Source: a bacterium MS4
GTDB taxonomy: Bacteria > Bacillota > Clostridia > Oscillospirales > Acutalibacteraceae
Assembly: GCA_000752215.1 (NCBI GenBank)
Contig: CCFG01000008.1
Coordinates: 607 to 64,606 of the forward strand
Length of the DNA stretch: 64,000 bases
Reading direction: 5' to 3'
Below are positions 34,327 through 44,738 of the stretch, piece after piece. Numbering within the stretch: position 1 is the stretch's first letter; each line of letters begins with the position of its first letter. The position numbers were made by a program, and so were the translations under genes. The notes below the pieces were generated by a model. It was not told the origin of the DNA. It ran no database searches and saw only the letters and a list, made by a program, of their open reading frames with translations.

Positions 34327-34363
34327 CGGGTATATTTTTTGTAAACGCCAGAAAATATACCCG
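34327..34363. promoter_or_regulatory. Perfect 12-bp inverted repeat upstream of the YesN gene
   Basis: CGGGTATATTTT (34327-34338) and AAAATATACCCG (34352-34363) are exact inverted copies 13 nt apart, followed by ATTTTTC. It may be an operator for the regulator, whose TATAAT lies near 34381, or an AT-rich terminator for the permease genes. Confidence 0.55.
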
Positions 34364-34417
34364 ATTTTTCTGTGTTCTGTGCTATAATTTCAGTATGATG
34401 ATTCGGAGGCATTCAAT

Positions 34418-35182
34418 ATGTATAAAGTAATTATTATTGATGATGAAGATATTATTGTGGAAGGTCTAAAAAAGGTGGTCGATTGGGCGAAATATGACTG
34501 CGAGGTAGTCGCCACCGCGTCGGACGCAAAGTCCGGTGCAAAAGCGATCCGGGAAAACGATCCGGATATTCTGTTTACAGATATCAAAATGCCTGATATG
34601 GATGGTCTCACCATGCTGGCCGGGCTGAAAGGGGAGTTTCCCGACATGCAGATTACCGTGCTCACGGGATACCGGGACTTTGAATATGCGACGCGTGCAA
34701 TTCATATCGGCGTGACGAGATTTTTGCTGAAGCCTTCTAAAATGAATGAACTGGAGGAAGCGCTTCAGGTCATGACGGAAAATCTGCGAAGGCAGCAGAA
34801 GGGGATTCCGGAATCAAAAGAGAAGCCGGCGGAAGAATTACAGCAGACAAACGCGGCAAACAACTTTATCGTACGGGGCGCTTTAAACTACATAGGAATT
34901 CATTATGCAGAGAAACTGACGCTTACGGAGCTTGCGGAAAAGGCATATGTGAGCCAGTGGTATCTCAGCAAGCTGCTGAACAAATATACCAATAAGAGCT
35001 TCTGCGACCTGCTGAACGAAACGCGGATCAAGAAAGCGGAAGAACTGCTGCAGAACCCTTCTTTGAAGATTTACGAAATTTCAGATGTACTGGGATTCAA
35101 CGATGTCAATCATTTTTCACGGGTCTTTAAAAAGATCAGGCAAATGTCGCCCAACGAATACCGCAACGCCGTATGTAAATAA
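34418..35182 (+). CDS. YesN-type response regulator with AraC helix-turn-helix
   Basis: 254 residues. Receiver domain 1-120 with phospho-acceptor Asp55 in LFTDIKMPDMDG, and a C-terminal AraC domain (about 150-250) with LTELAEKAYVSQWYLSKLLNKY and the second helix-turn-helix ending DVNHFSRVFKKIRQMSPNEYR. Partner of the YesM kinase, presumably activating the ABC importer and the phosphorylase genes. CGGAGGCATTCAAT precedes ATG 34418; a TATAAT lies 30-40 bp upstream. Separated from its kinase by three transporter genes and palindromic copy C. Confidence 0.93.
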   Translation: MYKVIIIDDEDIIVEGLKKVVDWAKYDCEVVATASDAKSGAKAIRENDPDILFTDIKMPDMDGLTMLAGLKGEFPDMQITVLTGYRDFEYATRAIHIGVTRFLLKPSKMNELEEALQVMTENLRRQQKGIPESKEKPAEELQQTNAANNFIVRGALNYIGIHYAEKLTLTELAEKAYVSQWYLSKLLNKYTNKSFCDLLNETRIKKAEELLQNPSLKIYEISDVLGFNDVNHFSRVFKKIRQMSPNEYRNAVCK

Positions 35183-35267
35183 TGATACGGCGGCAGTTTT
35201 CACAAATGAGAGGACCGGGTCGCTCTGTAGAAACATCTGCACAAAAGACTGAAAGGAGATTATCAGA

Positions 35268-35804
35268 TTGAAAGAAATAGAGAATCGAAGGAGCATTCGC
35301 AAATATCAGAACCGAAAGGTTGAAAAAGAGAAGCTGGTTCAAATACTGGAAAGTGCCAGGCTGGCGCCCTCCGGAAGCAATACGCAGCCATGGACGTTCC
35401 TGATTGTGGAATCGGAGGAAACGAAAGAGAAACTGGCTGCTGTCGACCATCATCAGACATGGATGACGGCAGCTCCGATTTTGATTGTGTGCGTGGCGGA
35501 TATTCGGTGCCGTATTCCCATGGATACCGAGATCCGTCTGGATGAAAACAGCGCTGAGCCGGAGCTTAAGCACATTATACGGGATACTGCAATTGCGGTT
35601 GAGCATATATTGCTTGAAGCGGAGCATCAGGGACTGGCGGCCTGCTGGACAGGCTGGTTTGAGCAAAATGACGTCAGGCCCATTCTGAACATACCGGAGG
35701 ATAAATATGTGTGCGGAATCATTCCGCTGGGATATGGCGATGAGACGCCGAAGCAGCGGCCGAGAAAAGCAATGGAGGAAATCGTGAGATATGAAACATG
35801 GTGA
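35268..35804 (+). CDS. Nitroreductase-family flavoprotein
   Basis: 178 residues. The N-terminal NRRSIRKYQNRKVEKEKL, the FMN region APSGSNTQPWTFLIV, and the C-terminal IIPLGYGDETPKQRPRKAMEEIV fit the nitroreductase family. It binds FMN and uses NAD(P)H; the natural substrate is unknown. The start is TTG 35268 with AAAGGAG about 9 nt upstream. A monocistronic gene with a hairpin terminator downstream at 35894. Confidence 0.88.
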   Translation: MKEIENRRSIRKYQNRKVEKEKLVQILESARLAPSGSNTQPWTFLIVESEETKEKLAAVDHHQTWMTAAPILIVCVADIRCRIPMDTEIRLDENSAEPELKHIIRDTAIAVEHILLEAEHQGLAACWTGWFEQNDVRPILNIPEDKYVCGIIPLGYGDETPKQRPRKAMEEIVRYETW

Positions 35805-35893
35805 CGATACAGTGATTGCCTCGCAAAGAATACAGAAGCATTGAAATTTTAGCTCCTGCCCCGGAAAACTGTACAGGAGAATAGATCCCGTCG

Positions 35894-35943
35894 GGCTTGT
35901 TCCGGACCGCCACAGCTGGCGTCCGGAACAAGCTCTCTTTTTA
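35894..35943 (+). terminator. Terminator after the nitroreductase gene
   Basis: GCTTGTTCCGGAC pairs with GTCCGGAACAAGC, with an inner GCCACAGCTGGC, followed by TCTCTTTTT. It lies 90 nt past the stop codon. Confidence 0.75.
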
Positions 35944-35995
35944 GCCTATTCCATTTTCTACCTCAGTTCCGCCCATCCGGAGTCTATGCTTTGAT

Positions 35996-36096
35996 TGCAG
36001 CATTTCCAGTTGATTCTGCGACAAGGTTACGTTCCTCCCCCGCCTTCGGCGGGGGAGGAACGTGTTTTGCCTCGCAAACTAAATGAAATTGCTGTA
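35996..36096 (+). repeat. Palindromic intergenic element, copy D
   Basis: Same orientation as copy A: CAGCATTTCCAGTTGATTC at the left, and GCAAACTAAATGAAATTGCTGTA at the right (shown here in two parts: GCAAACTAAATG and AAATTGCTGTA). The central stem reads CTCCCCCGCC around TTC, the complement of the GAA seen in the other copies. It ends about 50 bp before the AraR box of the arabinose importer. Confidence 0.85.
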
Positions 36097-36144
36097 GGAC
36101 ATAATTTTATTAGAGAACAACCAAGTTTAACTTGTTACAGTACA

Positions 36145-36160
36145 ACTTGTACATACAAAT
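36145..36160. promoter_or_regulatory. AraR operator candidate upstream of chvE
   Basis: ACTTGTACATACAAAT differs at two of 16 positions from the Bacillus AraR consensus ATTTGTACGTACAAAT. It lies about 36 bp upstream of the chvE -35. Confidence 0.75.
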
Positions 36161-36195
36161 AAGCAAAGTAATGTTCAAAAATAATTAAATTTATA

Positions 36196-36224
36196 TTGAC
36201 AAGTTTAAATCTTTGGTATATATT
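36196..36224 (+). promoter_or_regulatory. chvE promoter
   Basis: TTGACA (36196-36201), a 17-bp spacer and TATATT (36219-36224). The leader to ATG 36338 is about 107 nt and contains a small hairpin CCGCTA/TAGCGG at 36277-36292. Confidence 0.75.
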
Positions 36225-36337
36225 GTAGATATAAACAGCGCGTGTTAGGAATATAAACTGTGTATTTGTTATATTTCCGCTAAAAATAGCGGTATTATAA
36301 AAAGTTGTATTAATAACATGTAAGGAGCGAGAGAAGA

Positions 36338-37474
36338 ATGAAAAGGATCAAAAGATTGATGGCGATTTTTCTTACGGCGTGTATGCTTTCGGCAACCGCG
36401 GCGTGCGGCTCTGGACCGAGCACATCACAGGCGGCAAATGCCCAGCCGGCTGCTTCTGACGAAGCGCAGCCTTCCGCGGCGGCAAACGGACAAAAAGTCG
36501 GTGTGGCAATGCCGACCAAATCCTCCGAACGTTGGATCCGTGACGGGAACAACATGAAAGAGCAGCTCGAAAAGCTGGGTTACACAGTTGATCTGCAGTA
36601 TGCGGAAGACGATGTTCAGGCACAGGTTTCTCAGATCGAAAATATGATTACGGGCGGCGCGAAGTGCCTGGTAATCGCCTCCATCGATTCCAGCGCTCTG
36701 GTAAATGTCCTTGCGGAAGCAAAGAAAAACAACATTCCGGTCATCGCATACGACCGTCTGCTGATGGACACCGACGCGGTTTCTTATTATGCAACCTTTG
36801 ACAACAAGGGCGTAGGCACACTGATTGGCCAATACATAGAAGAAAAAATGGGCCTGAAAGAAGGCAAGGGTCCTTTCAACATTGAACTGTTCGCGGGTTC
36901 TCCCGACGACAACAACGCGCACTTCCTCAACACCGGCGCAATGGAAGTCCTTCAGCCTTATATTGACAGCGGCAAGCTGAACGTTGTTTCCGGCCAGACC
37001 GATTTTGACAAAATCTGTACTCTCCGCTGGTCGCAGGAAACCGCTCAGAAAAGAATGGAAGACATTTTGTCCGGCTATTACAGCACCGGAAAAAACGTTG
37101 ACGTTGTTCTGAGCCCGTTCGACGGCATTTCCTACGGTATTGCGGCCGCTCTGGAAGGCGCGGGCTACAAGGTCGGCACAAAGTGGCCCGTCATCACCGG
37201 GCAGGACGCCGAAACAATGGCCATTAAGAACATCAAGTCCGGCAAACAGACCATGACGGTCTTTAAGGATACCCGTCTGCTTGCGTCAAAATGCGTTACC
37301 ATGGTTCAGGCCGTGATGGAAGGCAAGCAGCCGGAAATCAACGACACCAAATCCTACAACAACGGCAAGCTGGTCGTTCCGTCCTATTTGTGCACACCTG
37401 TTGCAATTACTCAGGACAATATCCAGAAAGAGCTGATCGATTCCGAGTATTATAAGGAATCCGATATTTCCTGA
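36338..37474 (+). CDS. chvE: ChvE-type monosaccharide-binding lipoprotein
   Basis: 378 residues. A lipoprotein signal with a cysteine in ATAACGSG (about residue 23), an Ala/Ser/Gln linker, then a periplasmic-binding-protein-like (family 2) domain: [54 protein letters not shown], and [22 protein letters not shown] are characteristic of ChvE/MmsE. It binds aldoses such as arabinose outside the cell and passes them to GguA-GguB. AAGGAGCGAGAG precedes ATG 36338. The upstream AraR box places it in the arabinose regulon. Confidence 0.93.
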   Translation: MKRIKRLMAIFLTACMLSATAACGSGPSTSQAANAQPAASDEAQPSAAANGQKVGVAMPTKSSERWIRDGNNMKEQLEKLGYTVDLQYAEDDVQAQVSQIENMITGGAKCLVIASIDSSALVNVLAEAKKNNIPVIAYDRLLMDTDAVSYYATFDNKGVGTLIGQYIEEKMGLKEGKGPFNIELFAGSPDDNNAHFLNTGAMEVLQPYIDSGKLNVVSGQTDFDKICTLRWSQETAQKRMEDILSGYYSTGKNVDVVLSPFDGISYGIAAALEGAGYKVGTKWPVITGQDAETMAIKNIKSGKQTMTVFKDTRLLASKCVTMVQAVMEGKQPEINDTKSYNNGKLVVPSYLCTPVAITQDNIQKELIDSEYYKESDIS

Positions 37475-37555
37475 TTCGTTCAAGCTTGAAAATTTGGGCG
37501 GCAGTGTCACAGCTGTCGCTCAACCTATTAATACCACAGGAGCGAGGTGCGTAGC

Positions 37556-39112
37556 ATGGCTGATGTCATCCTGGAAATGAAGCATATCACGAAGGAATTT
37601 TCTGGGGTAAAGGCCTTGGACGATGTAAACCTTACGGTGGAGCGAGGCGAGGTTCATGCCCTTTGCGGTGAAAACGGAGCCGGGAAATCCACCCTGATGA
37701 ACATATTGTCCGCGGTTTACCCCTACGGCGATTATTCCGGTGAAATTATTTATAACGGCGAGGAATGCAAATTCCGCGACATTCGGGACAGTGAGCGGAA
37801 GGGCATCGTGATTATCCATCAGGAGCTTGCCTTGAGCCCTTATCTTTCCATCGCGGAAAACGTATTTCTGGGCAACGAAATTACGAATGTAAAAAATGTG
37901 ATCGATTGGAGCCAGACAAGGCAGAAGGCAAAGGAAATTCTGGAAAAAGTCGGCCTTTCCGACGAAAACGTAAACTTGCAGGTCAATAAGCTGAGCGTCG
38001 GCAAGCAGCAGCTGGTCGAAATTGCGAAAGCGCTGGCCAAAAAGGTGGAACTGCTGATTCTGGACGAACCCACCGCTTCCCTGAATGATGAGGACAGTAA
38101 AAAGCTGCTCAATATTATTCTGGGGCTGAAAGAGCGCGGAATTACCTGCATCATGATTTCTCATAAGCTGAACGAGCTCAGTCAGGTAGCGGACAATATT
38201 ACCGTCATCCGCGACGGCAAAACGATTGAAACGCTGAAAAAAGGGCAGGACGACCTGAACGAAGACCGGATCATTAAAGGAATGGTCGGCCGTGAGCTGA
38301 CAAACCGCTATCCTCCCCGCGAAAGCAAGCCGGGCGAGGTTGCGTTTGAGGTCAAAAACTGGACGGTACACCATCCGGACGATCCCGGACGCGTCATGCT
38401 CAAGGACGTCAATTTCAATGTCAGGAAGGGCGAAGTGGTCGGTTTTGCGGGACTGATGGGCGCCGGGCGTACGGAGCTTGCGATGAGCATTTTCGGAAGA
38501 TCCTACGGAAGCAAAATTTCCGGCGATCTCTACAAGGACGGAAAGAAGCTTGTCCTGCGCGACGTTCAGGATGCGATCCGCAACGGGATCGCCTACGCTT
38601 CGGAGGACCGGAAGAGCTACGGGCTGGTTCTGATCAACGACGTTCGCTGGAACATGACGCTTTCGAGCCTGCGCGACCGTTTTTCCAGGCATTGGGTCAT
38701 TGACCAGAACGAAGAAATCGTGGCTGCCGAAGAATACCGCGGAAAGCTCAATATCAAAACGAATTCCATCCGGCAGATCACGGGTTCGCTCTCCGGCGGA
38801 AACCAGCAGAAGGTCGTTCTTTCCAAATGGATTCTTGCCAACCCCGACGTCCTGATTCTGGATGAACCGACGCGCGGAATCGATGTAGGGGCGAAATATG
38901 AAATTTATGAGATTATCAACGAACTTGCAAAGGCTGGGAAGGCGGTTATCTTTATTTCCTCCGAGATGCCGGAGCTTCTCGGCGTCTGCGACCGGATTTA
39001 TGTTCTGAACCAGGGCGAAATAGCCGGGGAATTGGATAAAGGAGATTTTTCTCAGGAAATGATTATGAAAATCATTATGTCACATACCAGAAGGGAGAAG
39101 CAGGCGATATGA
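37556..39112 (+). CDS. gguA: Sugar ABC transporter ATPase GguA (two nucleotide-binding domains)
   Basis: 518 residues with two ABC domains. Domain 1 has the Walker [10 protein letters not shown] and Walker [12 protein letters not shown]; its signature is degenerate (LSVGKQQ). Domain 2 has a degenerate Walker A (GLMGAGRTE), a clear signature LSGGNQQK and [11 protein letters not shown]. This pattern is standard for CUT2 transporters. The start ATG 37556 has GAGCGAGGTG upstream; 37547 is less likely. It energises GguB, whose start overlaps its stop (ATGA). Confidence 0.95.
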   Translation: MADVILEMKHITKEFSGVKALDDVNLTVERGEVHALCGENGAGKSTLMNILSAVYPYGDYSGEIIYNGEECKFRDIRDSERKGIVIIHQELALSPYLSIAENVFLGNEITNVKNVIDWSQTRQKAKEILEKVGLSDENVNLQVNKLSVGKQQLVEIAKALAKKVELLILDEPTASLNDEDSKKLLNIILGLKERGITCIMISHKLNELSQVADNITVIRDGKTIETLKKGQDDLNEDRIIKGMVGRELTNRYPPRESKPGEVAFEVKNWTVHHPDDPGRVMLKDVNFNVRKGEVVGFAGLMGAGRTELAMSIFGRSYGSKISGDLYKDGKKLVLRDVQDAIRNGIAYASEDRKSYGLVLINDVRWNMTLSSLRDRFSRHWVIDQNEEIVAAEEYRGKLNIKTNSIRQITGSLSGGNQQKVVLSKWILANPDVLILDEPTRGIDVGAKYEIYEIINELAKAGKAVIFISSEMPELLGVCDRIYVLNQGEIAGELDKGDFSQEMIMKIIMSHTRREKQAI

Positions 39113-40293
39113 GTACGTCAAGTCTTGCAAAGAAAAAATCCGGCAGTACAAATGCAAAACAATACGGAATGCTGATTGCCCTCATTTTGATTTATTTTAT
39201 CTTTAATCTGCTTTCGGGCGGAAAAAATGTAAGCCCGATGAACGTTAACAATCTGATTATGCAGAACAGCTACGTTGTCATCCTTGCGGTCGGCATGCTG
39301 CTCTGTGTACTGACCGGCAACGTCGACCTTTCCGTCGGCTCCGTGGTTGCCTTTACCGGCGCAGCGTGCGCCATTATGGTTCTGGACCTTCATCTTCCGA
39401 TTGCCGTTGCGTTTGTGGTGATTCTGCTGTGCGGCCTTCTGGCAGGCGCGTGGCAGGGGTTCTTTATCGCGTATCTGAATGTTCCGGCATTCGTCGTGAC
39501 CCTTGCAAACATGCTGATTTTCCGCGGGCTTACCATGGTGATCCTCGGCGGTCAGACAAAGGGCCCTCTGCCTACGGATTACGTACAGATTGGCGCAGGC
39601 TATCTTCCCGAAATCTATACCTATATCGGCGGCCAAAAGATTGAACTGCTTTCCATTCTGGCCGGTGTGGCTGCCTCCCTGATCGTCATTTATCTGGAAA
39701 TCCGTTCCATCAACAAGAAAAAATCCTACGGATTTGAAGTGCCTGCCGTATGGCAGGAGATCGTGAAGCTTGCCGTTATTATTTTGATTATTAACTTCTT
39801 TACCGTCAAGCTTGCCTATTACAACGGACTTCCGGTTGTTCTTGCGCTGATGCTGGTACTGATTATCATCTACACCTTCGTTACCAACAACACGGTTCCC
39901 GGCCGCCAGATTTACGCGGTGGGCGGCAATGCGAAAGCGGCAAAGCTTTCCGGTATCAAAACCCAGCGCGTGATGTTCTGGATTTACGTGAGCATGGGCC
40001 TGATGAGTGCTTTGGCCGGCATCGTCCTCTCCGCCAGAAACGCCTCCGCCACGCCGAAAGCGGGCGACGGTTTTGAGCTTGACGCCATCGCATCCTGTTA
40101 CATAGGCGGCGCGGCTGCGCTTGGCGGAAGCGGCACCATTATCGGTGCGGTCGTCGGTGCTCTGATCATGGGCGTGCTGAACAACGGGATGTCGCTGATC
40201 GGCTGGTCCGTCGATATCCAGAGAGTCGTGAAGGGCCTTGTCCTTCTGGGCGCTGTCACAATCGACCTGATTTCGAAAAAGAAGGCTTCCTGA
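39109..40293 (+). CDS. gguB: Sugar ABC transporter permease GguB
   Basis: 394 residues, about ten hydrophobic helices, CUT2 permease. The [21 protein letters not shown] motif and [22 protein letters not shown] loop are typical; the C-terminal [29 protein letters not shown] is well conserved. It is longer than RbsC (about 320), which fits the GguB group. Translationally coupled to gguA and followed by the araR promoter. Confidence 0.93.
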   Translation: MSTSSLAKKKSGSTNAKQYGMLIALILIYFIFNLLSGGKNVSPMNVNNLIMQNSYVVILAVGMLLCVLTGNVDLSVGSVVAFTGAACAIMVLDLHLPIAVAFVVILLCGLLAGAWQGFFIAYLNVPAFVVTLANMLIFRGLTMVILGGQTKGPLPTDYVQIGAGYLPEIYTYIGGQKIELLSILAGVAASLIVIYLEIRSINKKKSYGFEVPAVWQEIVKLAVIILIINFFTVKLAYYNGLPVVLALMLVLIIIYTFVTNNTVPGRQIYAVGGNAKAAKLSGIKTQRVMFWIYVSMGLMSALAGIVLSARNASATPKAGDGFELDAIASCYIGGAAALGGSGTIIGAVVGALIMGVLNNGMSLIGWSVDIQRVVKGLVLLGAVTIDLISKKKAS

Positions 40294-40320
40294 TTTGTCT
40301 GCCAGTGCTGTTTAGATGTA

Positions 40321-40350
40321 TTGACAATTTATACAAGATTCATGTATCAT
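40321..40350 (+). promoter_or_regulatory. araR promoter with possible operator
   Basis: TTGACA (40321-40326), an 18-bp spacer and TATCAT (40345-40350). The spacer carries ATACA-AGATTCA-TGTAT, an inverted repeat overlapping the -10 that could be an autoregulatory site, though it is not a close AraR-box match. Confidence 0.65.
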
Positions 40351-40389
40351 AATTTCAAAATATAACGGAAAAAGGAAGGCAGCACTGCG

Positions 40390-41463
40390 ATGGAAATGCC
40401 AAAATATATGACTCTGGTCACTTGGATCAAAAATAAAATCGAAACGGGAGAACTCAAATACGGGGAAAAGCTGTATTCCGAAAACGAGCTGGGCGCAATG
40501 TTCGGAATCAGCCGGCAGACGGTCCGTCAGGCAATCAATATTCTGGTACAGGATAAATATCTTGAAAGCAGGCAGGGCAGCGGCACCTATATCATTTTCA
40601 ATGCGTCGGCTAAACGGGAACCCACTATGACCATCGGCGTGGTCACCACCTATGTGGGGGCTTATATTTTTCCTCAGATTATCCGCGGTATTGAAAATGT
40701 ATTGACAACAGCCGGGTACTCCATGCAGCTTGCCTTTACGCACAATAAGGTTCAGAACGAAAGCAGAGTCCTGCGCTCCATGCTGGAAAAGGGTGTGGAC
40801 GGGATGATTATTGAGCCGACCCAGAGCGGCCTGCCGAATCCGAATTTTGAGATTTATGAGGAAATCCAGCGAGAAAGGATTCCGGTGCTGTTTATCAACA
40901 GCAGTTATCCGGGCATTAAGATACCGCATGTGTCCATGAATGACCGCACGGCCGGCCTGATTGCCGCGCAGTACCTGATCGATGCGGGCCACAAGCGGAT
41001 TGCGGGTATTTTTAAGTCGGATGACCACCAGGGGCATTTACGCTATGCCGGGTATTTGGACGCCCTGCTGAAAGCGGGGTATGAAATCCATGATGAAAAC
41101 GTGCTCTGGTATTCTACGGAGGATATTCCCGACCTTACGCAGTTTGCGGAAATCGTCCTGCGGCGTGTAAAAGACTGCACCGCTCTGATTTGCTACAACG
41201 ACGAGATCGCCATGCAGATGGTGGACATTATGAAGAAAAACGGCATTGCGGTTCCGGATGACCTGTCTCTGGTAAGTATTGATAATTCCGATCTTGCGGA
41301 TCTTTGTGAGGTTCCGTTTACCTCGGTCGCACACCCCATGAATGTGCTGGGCGAAACCGCGGCGCGAAACCTGCTGCACCTGATTCAGGACCATGCATTT
41401 AAGGCCACGGTCGATTTTGAACCGACGATCGTAGAACGCAAGTCCGTCAGAGTGCTCGAATAA
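40390..41463 (+). CDS. araR: Arabinose repressor AraR (GntR HTH with LacI-type ligand domain)
   Basis: 357 residues. The N-terminal GntR winged helix (about 1-70: [29 protein letters not shown]) is joined to a LacI/GalR-like effector domain (about 75-350: [23 protein letters not shown], ending [13 protein letters not shown]). This chimera is diagnostic of AraR. Arabinose releases it from ATTTGTACGTACAAAT-type boxes; such boxes lie upstream of chvE and araB. GGAAGGCAGCACTGCG precedes ATG 40390. It sits between importer and catabolic genes. Confidence 0.95.
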   Translation: MEMPKYMTLVTWIKNKIETGELKYGEKLYSENELGAMFGISRQTVRQAINILVQDKYLESRQGSGTYIIFNASAKREPTMTIGVVTTYVGAYIFPQIIRGIENVLTTAGYSMQLAFTHNKVQNESRVLRSMLEKGVDGMIIEPTQSGLPNPNFEIYEEIQRERIPVLFINSSYPGIKIPHVSMNDRTAGLIAAQYLIDAGHKRIAGIFKSDDHQGHLRYAGYLDALLKAGYEIHDENVLWYSTEDIPDLTQFAEIVLRRVKDCTALICYNDEIAMQMVDIMKKNGIAVPDDLSLVSIDNSDLADLCEVPFTSVAHPMNVLGETAARNLLHLIQDHAFKATVDFEPTIVERKSVRVLE

Positions 41464-41471
41464 GACAAAAG

Positions 41472-41503
41472 ACAGAAAGGGGCTGAGAAGCCTTTCTGTT
41501 TTC
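41472..41503 (+). terminator. Terminator of araR
   Basis: ACAGAAAGG pairs with CCTTTCTGT around GGCTGAGAAG, followed by TTTTC. It lies just upstream of the araB operator. Confidence 0.75.
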
Positions 41504-41508
41504 GACAA

Positions 41509-41524
41509 AGTTGTACGTACATTT
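41509..41524. promoter_or_regulatory. AraR operator candidate upstream of araB
   Basis: AGTTGTACGTACATTT holds the full TTGTACGTACA core and matches 13 of 16 positions of the Bacillus consensus. It lies 37 bp before the araB start. Confidence 0.8.
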
Positions 41525-41545
41525 TTTACGATGGAGGATGTTGTT

Positions 41546-43204
41546 ATGTCAAAATATACAGTAGGAGTTGACTATGGCACACTTTCCGGCCGGGCGGTTC
41601 TAGTGGATGTTCAGACCGGGAAAGAACTTGCTTCTTCCGTTTACGAGTATCCTCATGGGGTAATGGATAAAAATTTGCCGGACGGAACGCCGCTCGGCCA
41701 CGACTGGGCGCTGCAGGATGCGCAGGATTACCTTGACGTGCTGGCAAATACGGTTCCGGCCATCCTCAGGGAATCCGGTGTGTCCCCGGACGATGTGATC
41801 GGGATAGGCACGGATTTTACGGCCTGCACCGTTCTGCCGGTCAAGGCGGACGGAACGCCGATGAGCTTTCTTCCGGCGTACAGAAATCGCCCGCACGCCT
41901 ATGTGAAGCTCTGGAAGCACCATGCCGCGCAGGATAAGGCAAACCGCCTGAACGAAATCGCGGCGGCAAGAAACGAGCCGTGGCTGAAAAACTACGGCGG
42001 AAAAATTTCTTCCGAATGGGCGATTCCAAAAATCTGGCAGATCGTTGAAGAGGACCCCGAAATCTATGACGCGATGGATCGTTTCATCGAAGCGGCGGAC
42101 TGGATTATCTGGCAGCTCTGCGGAAAAGAGACCCGCAATTCCTGCACCGCGGGCTACAAGGAAATCTGGAACAAGCGCACTGGCTTCCCCTCCGATGACT
42201 TTTTCAAGGCCCTTCATCCAAAGCTGGAGCATGTGGTGGAGGAAAAGCTCTCCCGCGACATCCTTCCGCTTGGGGACAGGGCGGGCACGCTGACCCCGGC
42301 GGCGGCAAAGCTTACCGGCCTGAGGGAGGGCACCGCGGTCGCCGTCGGTAATGTGGACGCGCATGTGTGCGTGCCCGCGGTCGGAATCGACGGGCCGTCC
42401 AAAATGCTGGCCATTATGGGCACCTCAACCTGCCATATTATGATGGGCGAAGAGGAACACCAGGTGCCGGGAATGTGCGGCGTGGTGGAAGACGGCGTCA
42501 TGCCGGGCTATTTCGGCTATGAGGCCGGGCAGTCCTGTGTCGGGGACCATTTCGCGTGGTTTATTGACAACTGCCTGCCTGCTTCCTATTGGGAAGAAGC
42601 AAACCGGCAAAACAAAAATATTCATCAGTACCTGCGGGAAAAGGCGGAAAAGCTGCGTCCCGGGCAAAGCGGCCTGCTTGCTTTGGACTGGTGGAACGGA
42701 AACCGTTCGGTTCTGGTCGACGTCGACCTGAGCGGTATGATGGTCGGGATGACGCTCCGGACCAAACCGGAGGAAATTTACCGCGCGCTGATTGAGGCAA
42801 CCGCCTACGGTACGCGTATGATTATTGAAAATTACCGTGAGCATGGCGTTCCGGTCGAGGAGTTTTACGCTTCCGGCGGGATTTCGCAAAAGGACCCGAT
42901 GACCATGCAGATTTACGCGGATGTGATTAAAATGCCCGTAAAGATTGCGGGTTCCCTTCAGGGGCCCGCGCTCGGTTCCGCCATTTTCGCTTCCGTCGCG
43001 GCGGGAAAGGAAGCCGGCGGCTACGACAGCGTGTTTGAAGCGGCCCGCGCAATGGGAAAAATCAAAGACACCGTCTATGCACCGATCCCCGGAAATTCGG
43101 AGCGTTACGATGCGCTGTTCCGGGAATACCGCACCCTGCACGACTATTTCGGGCGCGGTGAAAATGATGTGATGAAGCACCTGAAAGCAATGAAGCAAAA
43201 ATAA
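41546..43204 (+). CDS. araB: Ribulokinase
   Basis: 552 residues of the FGGY kinase family. N-terminal ATP-site motif [29 protein letters not shown], and the C-terminal signature [18 protein letters not shown] then [19 protein letters not shown]. It phosphorylates L-ribulose to L-ribulose-5-phosphate. ATG 41546 has GGAGGATG upstream; the frame from 41531 starts inside the ribosome site. Followed by araA 32 bp later, with an AraR box just upstream. Confidence 0.96.
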   Translation: MSKYTVGVDYGTLSGRAVLVDVQTGKELASSVYEYPHGVMDKNLPDGTPLGHDWALQDAQDYLDVLANTVPAILRESGVSPDDVIGIGTDFTACTVLPVKADGTPMSFLPAYRNRPHAYVKLWKHHAAQDKANRLNEIAAARNEPWLKNYGGKISSEWAIPKIWQIVEEDPEIYDAMDRFIEAADWIIWQLCGKETRNSCTAGYKEIWNKRTGFPSDDFFKALHPKLEHVVEEKLSRDILPLGDRAGTLTPAAAKLTGLREGTAVAVGNVDAHVCVPAVGIDGPSKMLAIMGTSTCHIMMGEEEHQVPGMCGVVEDGVMPGYFGYEAGQSCVGDHFAWFIDNCLPASYWEEANRQNKNIHQYLREKAEKLRPGQSGLLALDWWNGNRSVLVDVDLSGMMVGMTLRTKPEEIYRALIEATAYGTRMIIENYREHGVPVEEFYASGGISQKDPMTMQIYADVIKMPVKIAGSLQGPALGSAIFASVAAGKEAGGYDSVFEAARAMGKIKDTVYAPIPGNSERYDALFREYRTLHDYFGRGENDVMKHLKAMKQK

Positions 43205-43236
43205 TCTTTAAAATTAGGAATAATCGGAGGATACAT

Positions 43237-44718
43237 ATGTCAGCTTTAAAAAAATACGAATTCTGGTTTGTGGTTGGAAGCCAGGACCTCTACGGAGAAG
43301 ATGTGCTGAAAACCGTCGATCAGCATTCCAAAATTATGGTAGACGAGTGGAACGCGGACCCGTCCATTCCCTGCACCCTGGTTTTTAAGCCCGTGATGCG
43401 CAATTCCGATGAAATCTATAAGGTGATCACAGAGGCAAACAACGCTCCCCGGTGTGCGGGCATTATTACGTGGATGCACACTTTTTCTCCGTCAAAGATG
43501 TGGATTCGCGGCTTTTCCGTCCTGCAGAAACCGCTGCTTCACATCAATACCCAGTTCAACCGCGATATCCCGTGGGAAAGCATCGACATGGATTTCATGA
43601 ATCTGAATCAGTCCGCCCACGGCGACAGGGAGCATGGGTTTATCCTTGCGCGTATGCGGATTCCGCAGAAGGTCATTTCCGGCTACTGGAAGGATGCCGG
43701 GATGCGTGACCGTATGGCTGGCTGGATGCGCGCGGCGGTCGGCACGTTTGAGAGCCGCAGGCTCCGCGTGCTCCGTATCAGTGACAATATGCGCGAAGTG
43801 GCCGTGACGGACGGCGACAAGGTGGAGGCGCACATCAAATTCGGCTGGCAGGTCGACCATTACGGCGTCGGCGATATCATCCGCATGGTGGAAGCCGTTA
43901 CCGAGAAGGAAATCGACGCCCAGATGGAGCAATACGCCGAAGTTTTCGATATGGCAACGGAGAATCTCGAAGCCGTGCGCTATCAGGCGCGGGAAGAGGT
44001 TGCGCTTCGGAAGTTCATGGAAGAAGAAAAGTTCGGCGCTTTCCACACCAATTTTCAGGATTTGCAGCAGCTGCGCCAGCTGCCCGGTCTCGCCGCGCAG
44101 GATTTGATGCGCCTGGGCTACGGGTTCGCCGGGGAAGGCGACTGGAAGACCGCGGCGCTCTGCCGCATTATGAAGCTCATGGCGGCCGACTGCACGGGCG
44201 GTACGGCGTTTATGGAAGATTACACTTACAACTTTGACCCGGAGTGCGGCATGAATATGGGCGCCCATATGCTGGAAGTGTGCCCGAGTGTCGCCGCGGA
44301 GCGCCCGAAAATCAAGGTGGTTCCGCTTGGAATCGGCGACCGCGAGGACCCGGCTCGTCTGACCTTCAAGGCCAAGTCAGGCCCGGCGGTGCTTGCGACG
44401 ATCATTGATATGGGCGACCGGTTCCGCATGATCGTCAACGATGTGGAATGCCAGGAGCAGGTACACGAAATGCCGAACCTCCCGGTGGCCGCCGTTCTCT
44501 GGAAGCCGCTCCCAAGCCTTGAAACCTCCGCGGAAGCGTGGATTTACGCTGGTGGCGCGCACCATTCCGTCATCAGCTATTCGCTTACGGCGGAAGAGCT
44601 GCGCGATTTCGCTGAAATCATGGATATTGAGTTTATTCACATCGGCAGAGAAACCGAGATCAACGAGCTTCGCAAGGAACTTACCTGGAACGATCTGATC
44701 TGGAAGCTCAAAAAGTAA
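43237..44718 (+). CDS. araA: L-arabinose isomerase
   Basis: 493 residues, full length. The start YEFWFVVGSQDLYGEDVL, the GFAGEGDWKTAALCRIMKLM region, the catalytic Glu in FMEDYTYNF and the metal-binding His in NMGAHMLEVCPS are diagnostic. It isomerises L-arabinose to L-ribulose using manganese, in the cytosol. Ribosome site CGGAGGATACAT. Operon araB-araA-araD, in the usual catabolic set. Confidence 0.97.
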   Translation: MSALKKYEFWFVVGSQDLYGEDVLKTVDQHSKIMVDEWNADPSIPCTLVFKPVMRNSDEIYKVITEANNAPRCAGIITWMHTFSPSKMWIRGFSVLQKPLLHINTQFNRDIPWESIDMDFMNLNQSAHGDREHGFILARMRIPQKVISGYWKDAGMRDRMAGWMRAAVGTFESRRLRVLRISDNMREVAVTDGDKVEAHIKFGWQVDHYGVGDIIRMVEAVTEKEIDAQMEQYAEVFDMATENLEAVRYQAREEVALRKFMEEEKFGAFHTNFQDLQQLRQLPGLAAQDLMRLGYGFAGEGDWKTAALCRIMKLMAADCTGGTAFMEDYTYNFDPECGMNMGAHMLEVCPSVAAERPKIKVVPLGIGDREDPARLTFKAKSGPAVLATIIDMGDRFRMIVNDVECQEQVHEMPNLPVAAVLWKPLPSLETSAEAWIYAGGAHHSVISYSLTAEELRDFAEIMDIEFIHIGRETEINELRKELTWNDLIWKLKK

Positions 44719-44738
44719 TCCGGAAGGGATGAGGACGA

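Noticed and set aside
37520-38692. 390-codon minus-strand frame opposite gguA
   Set aside because: Shadow of the ABC ATPase gene, which has all its motifs on the plus strand.
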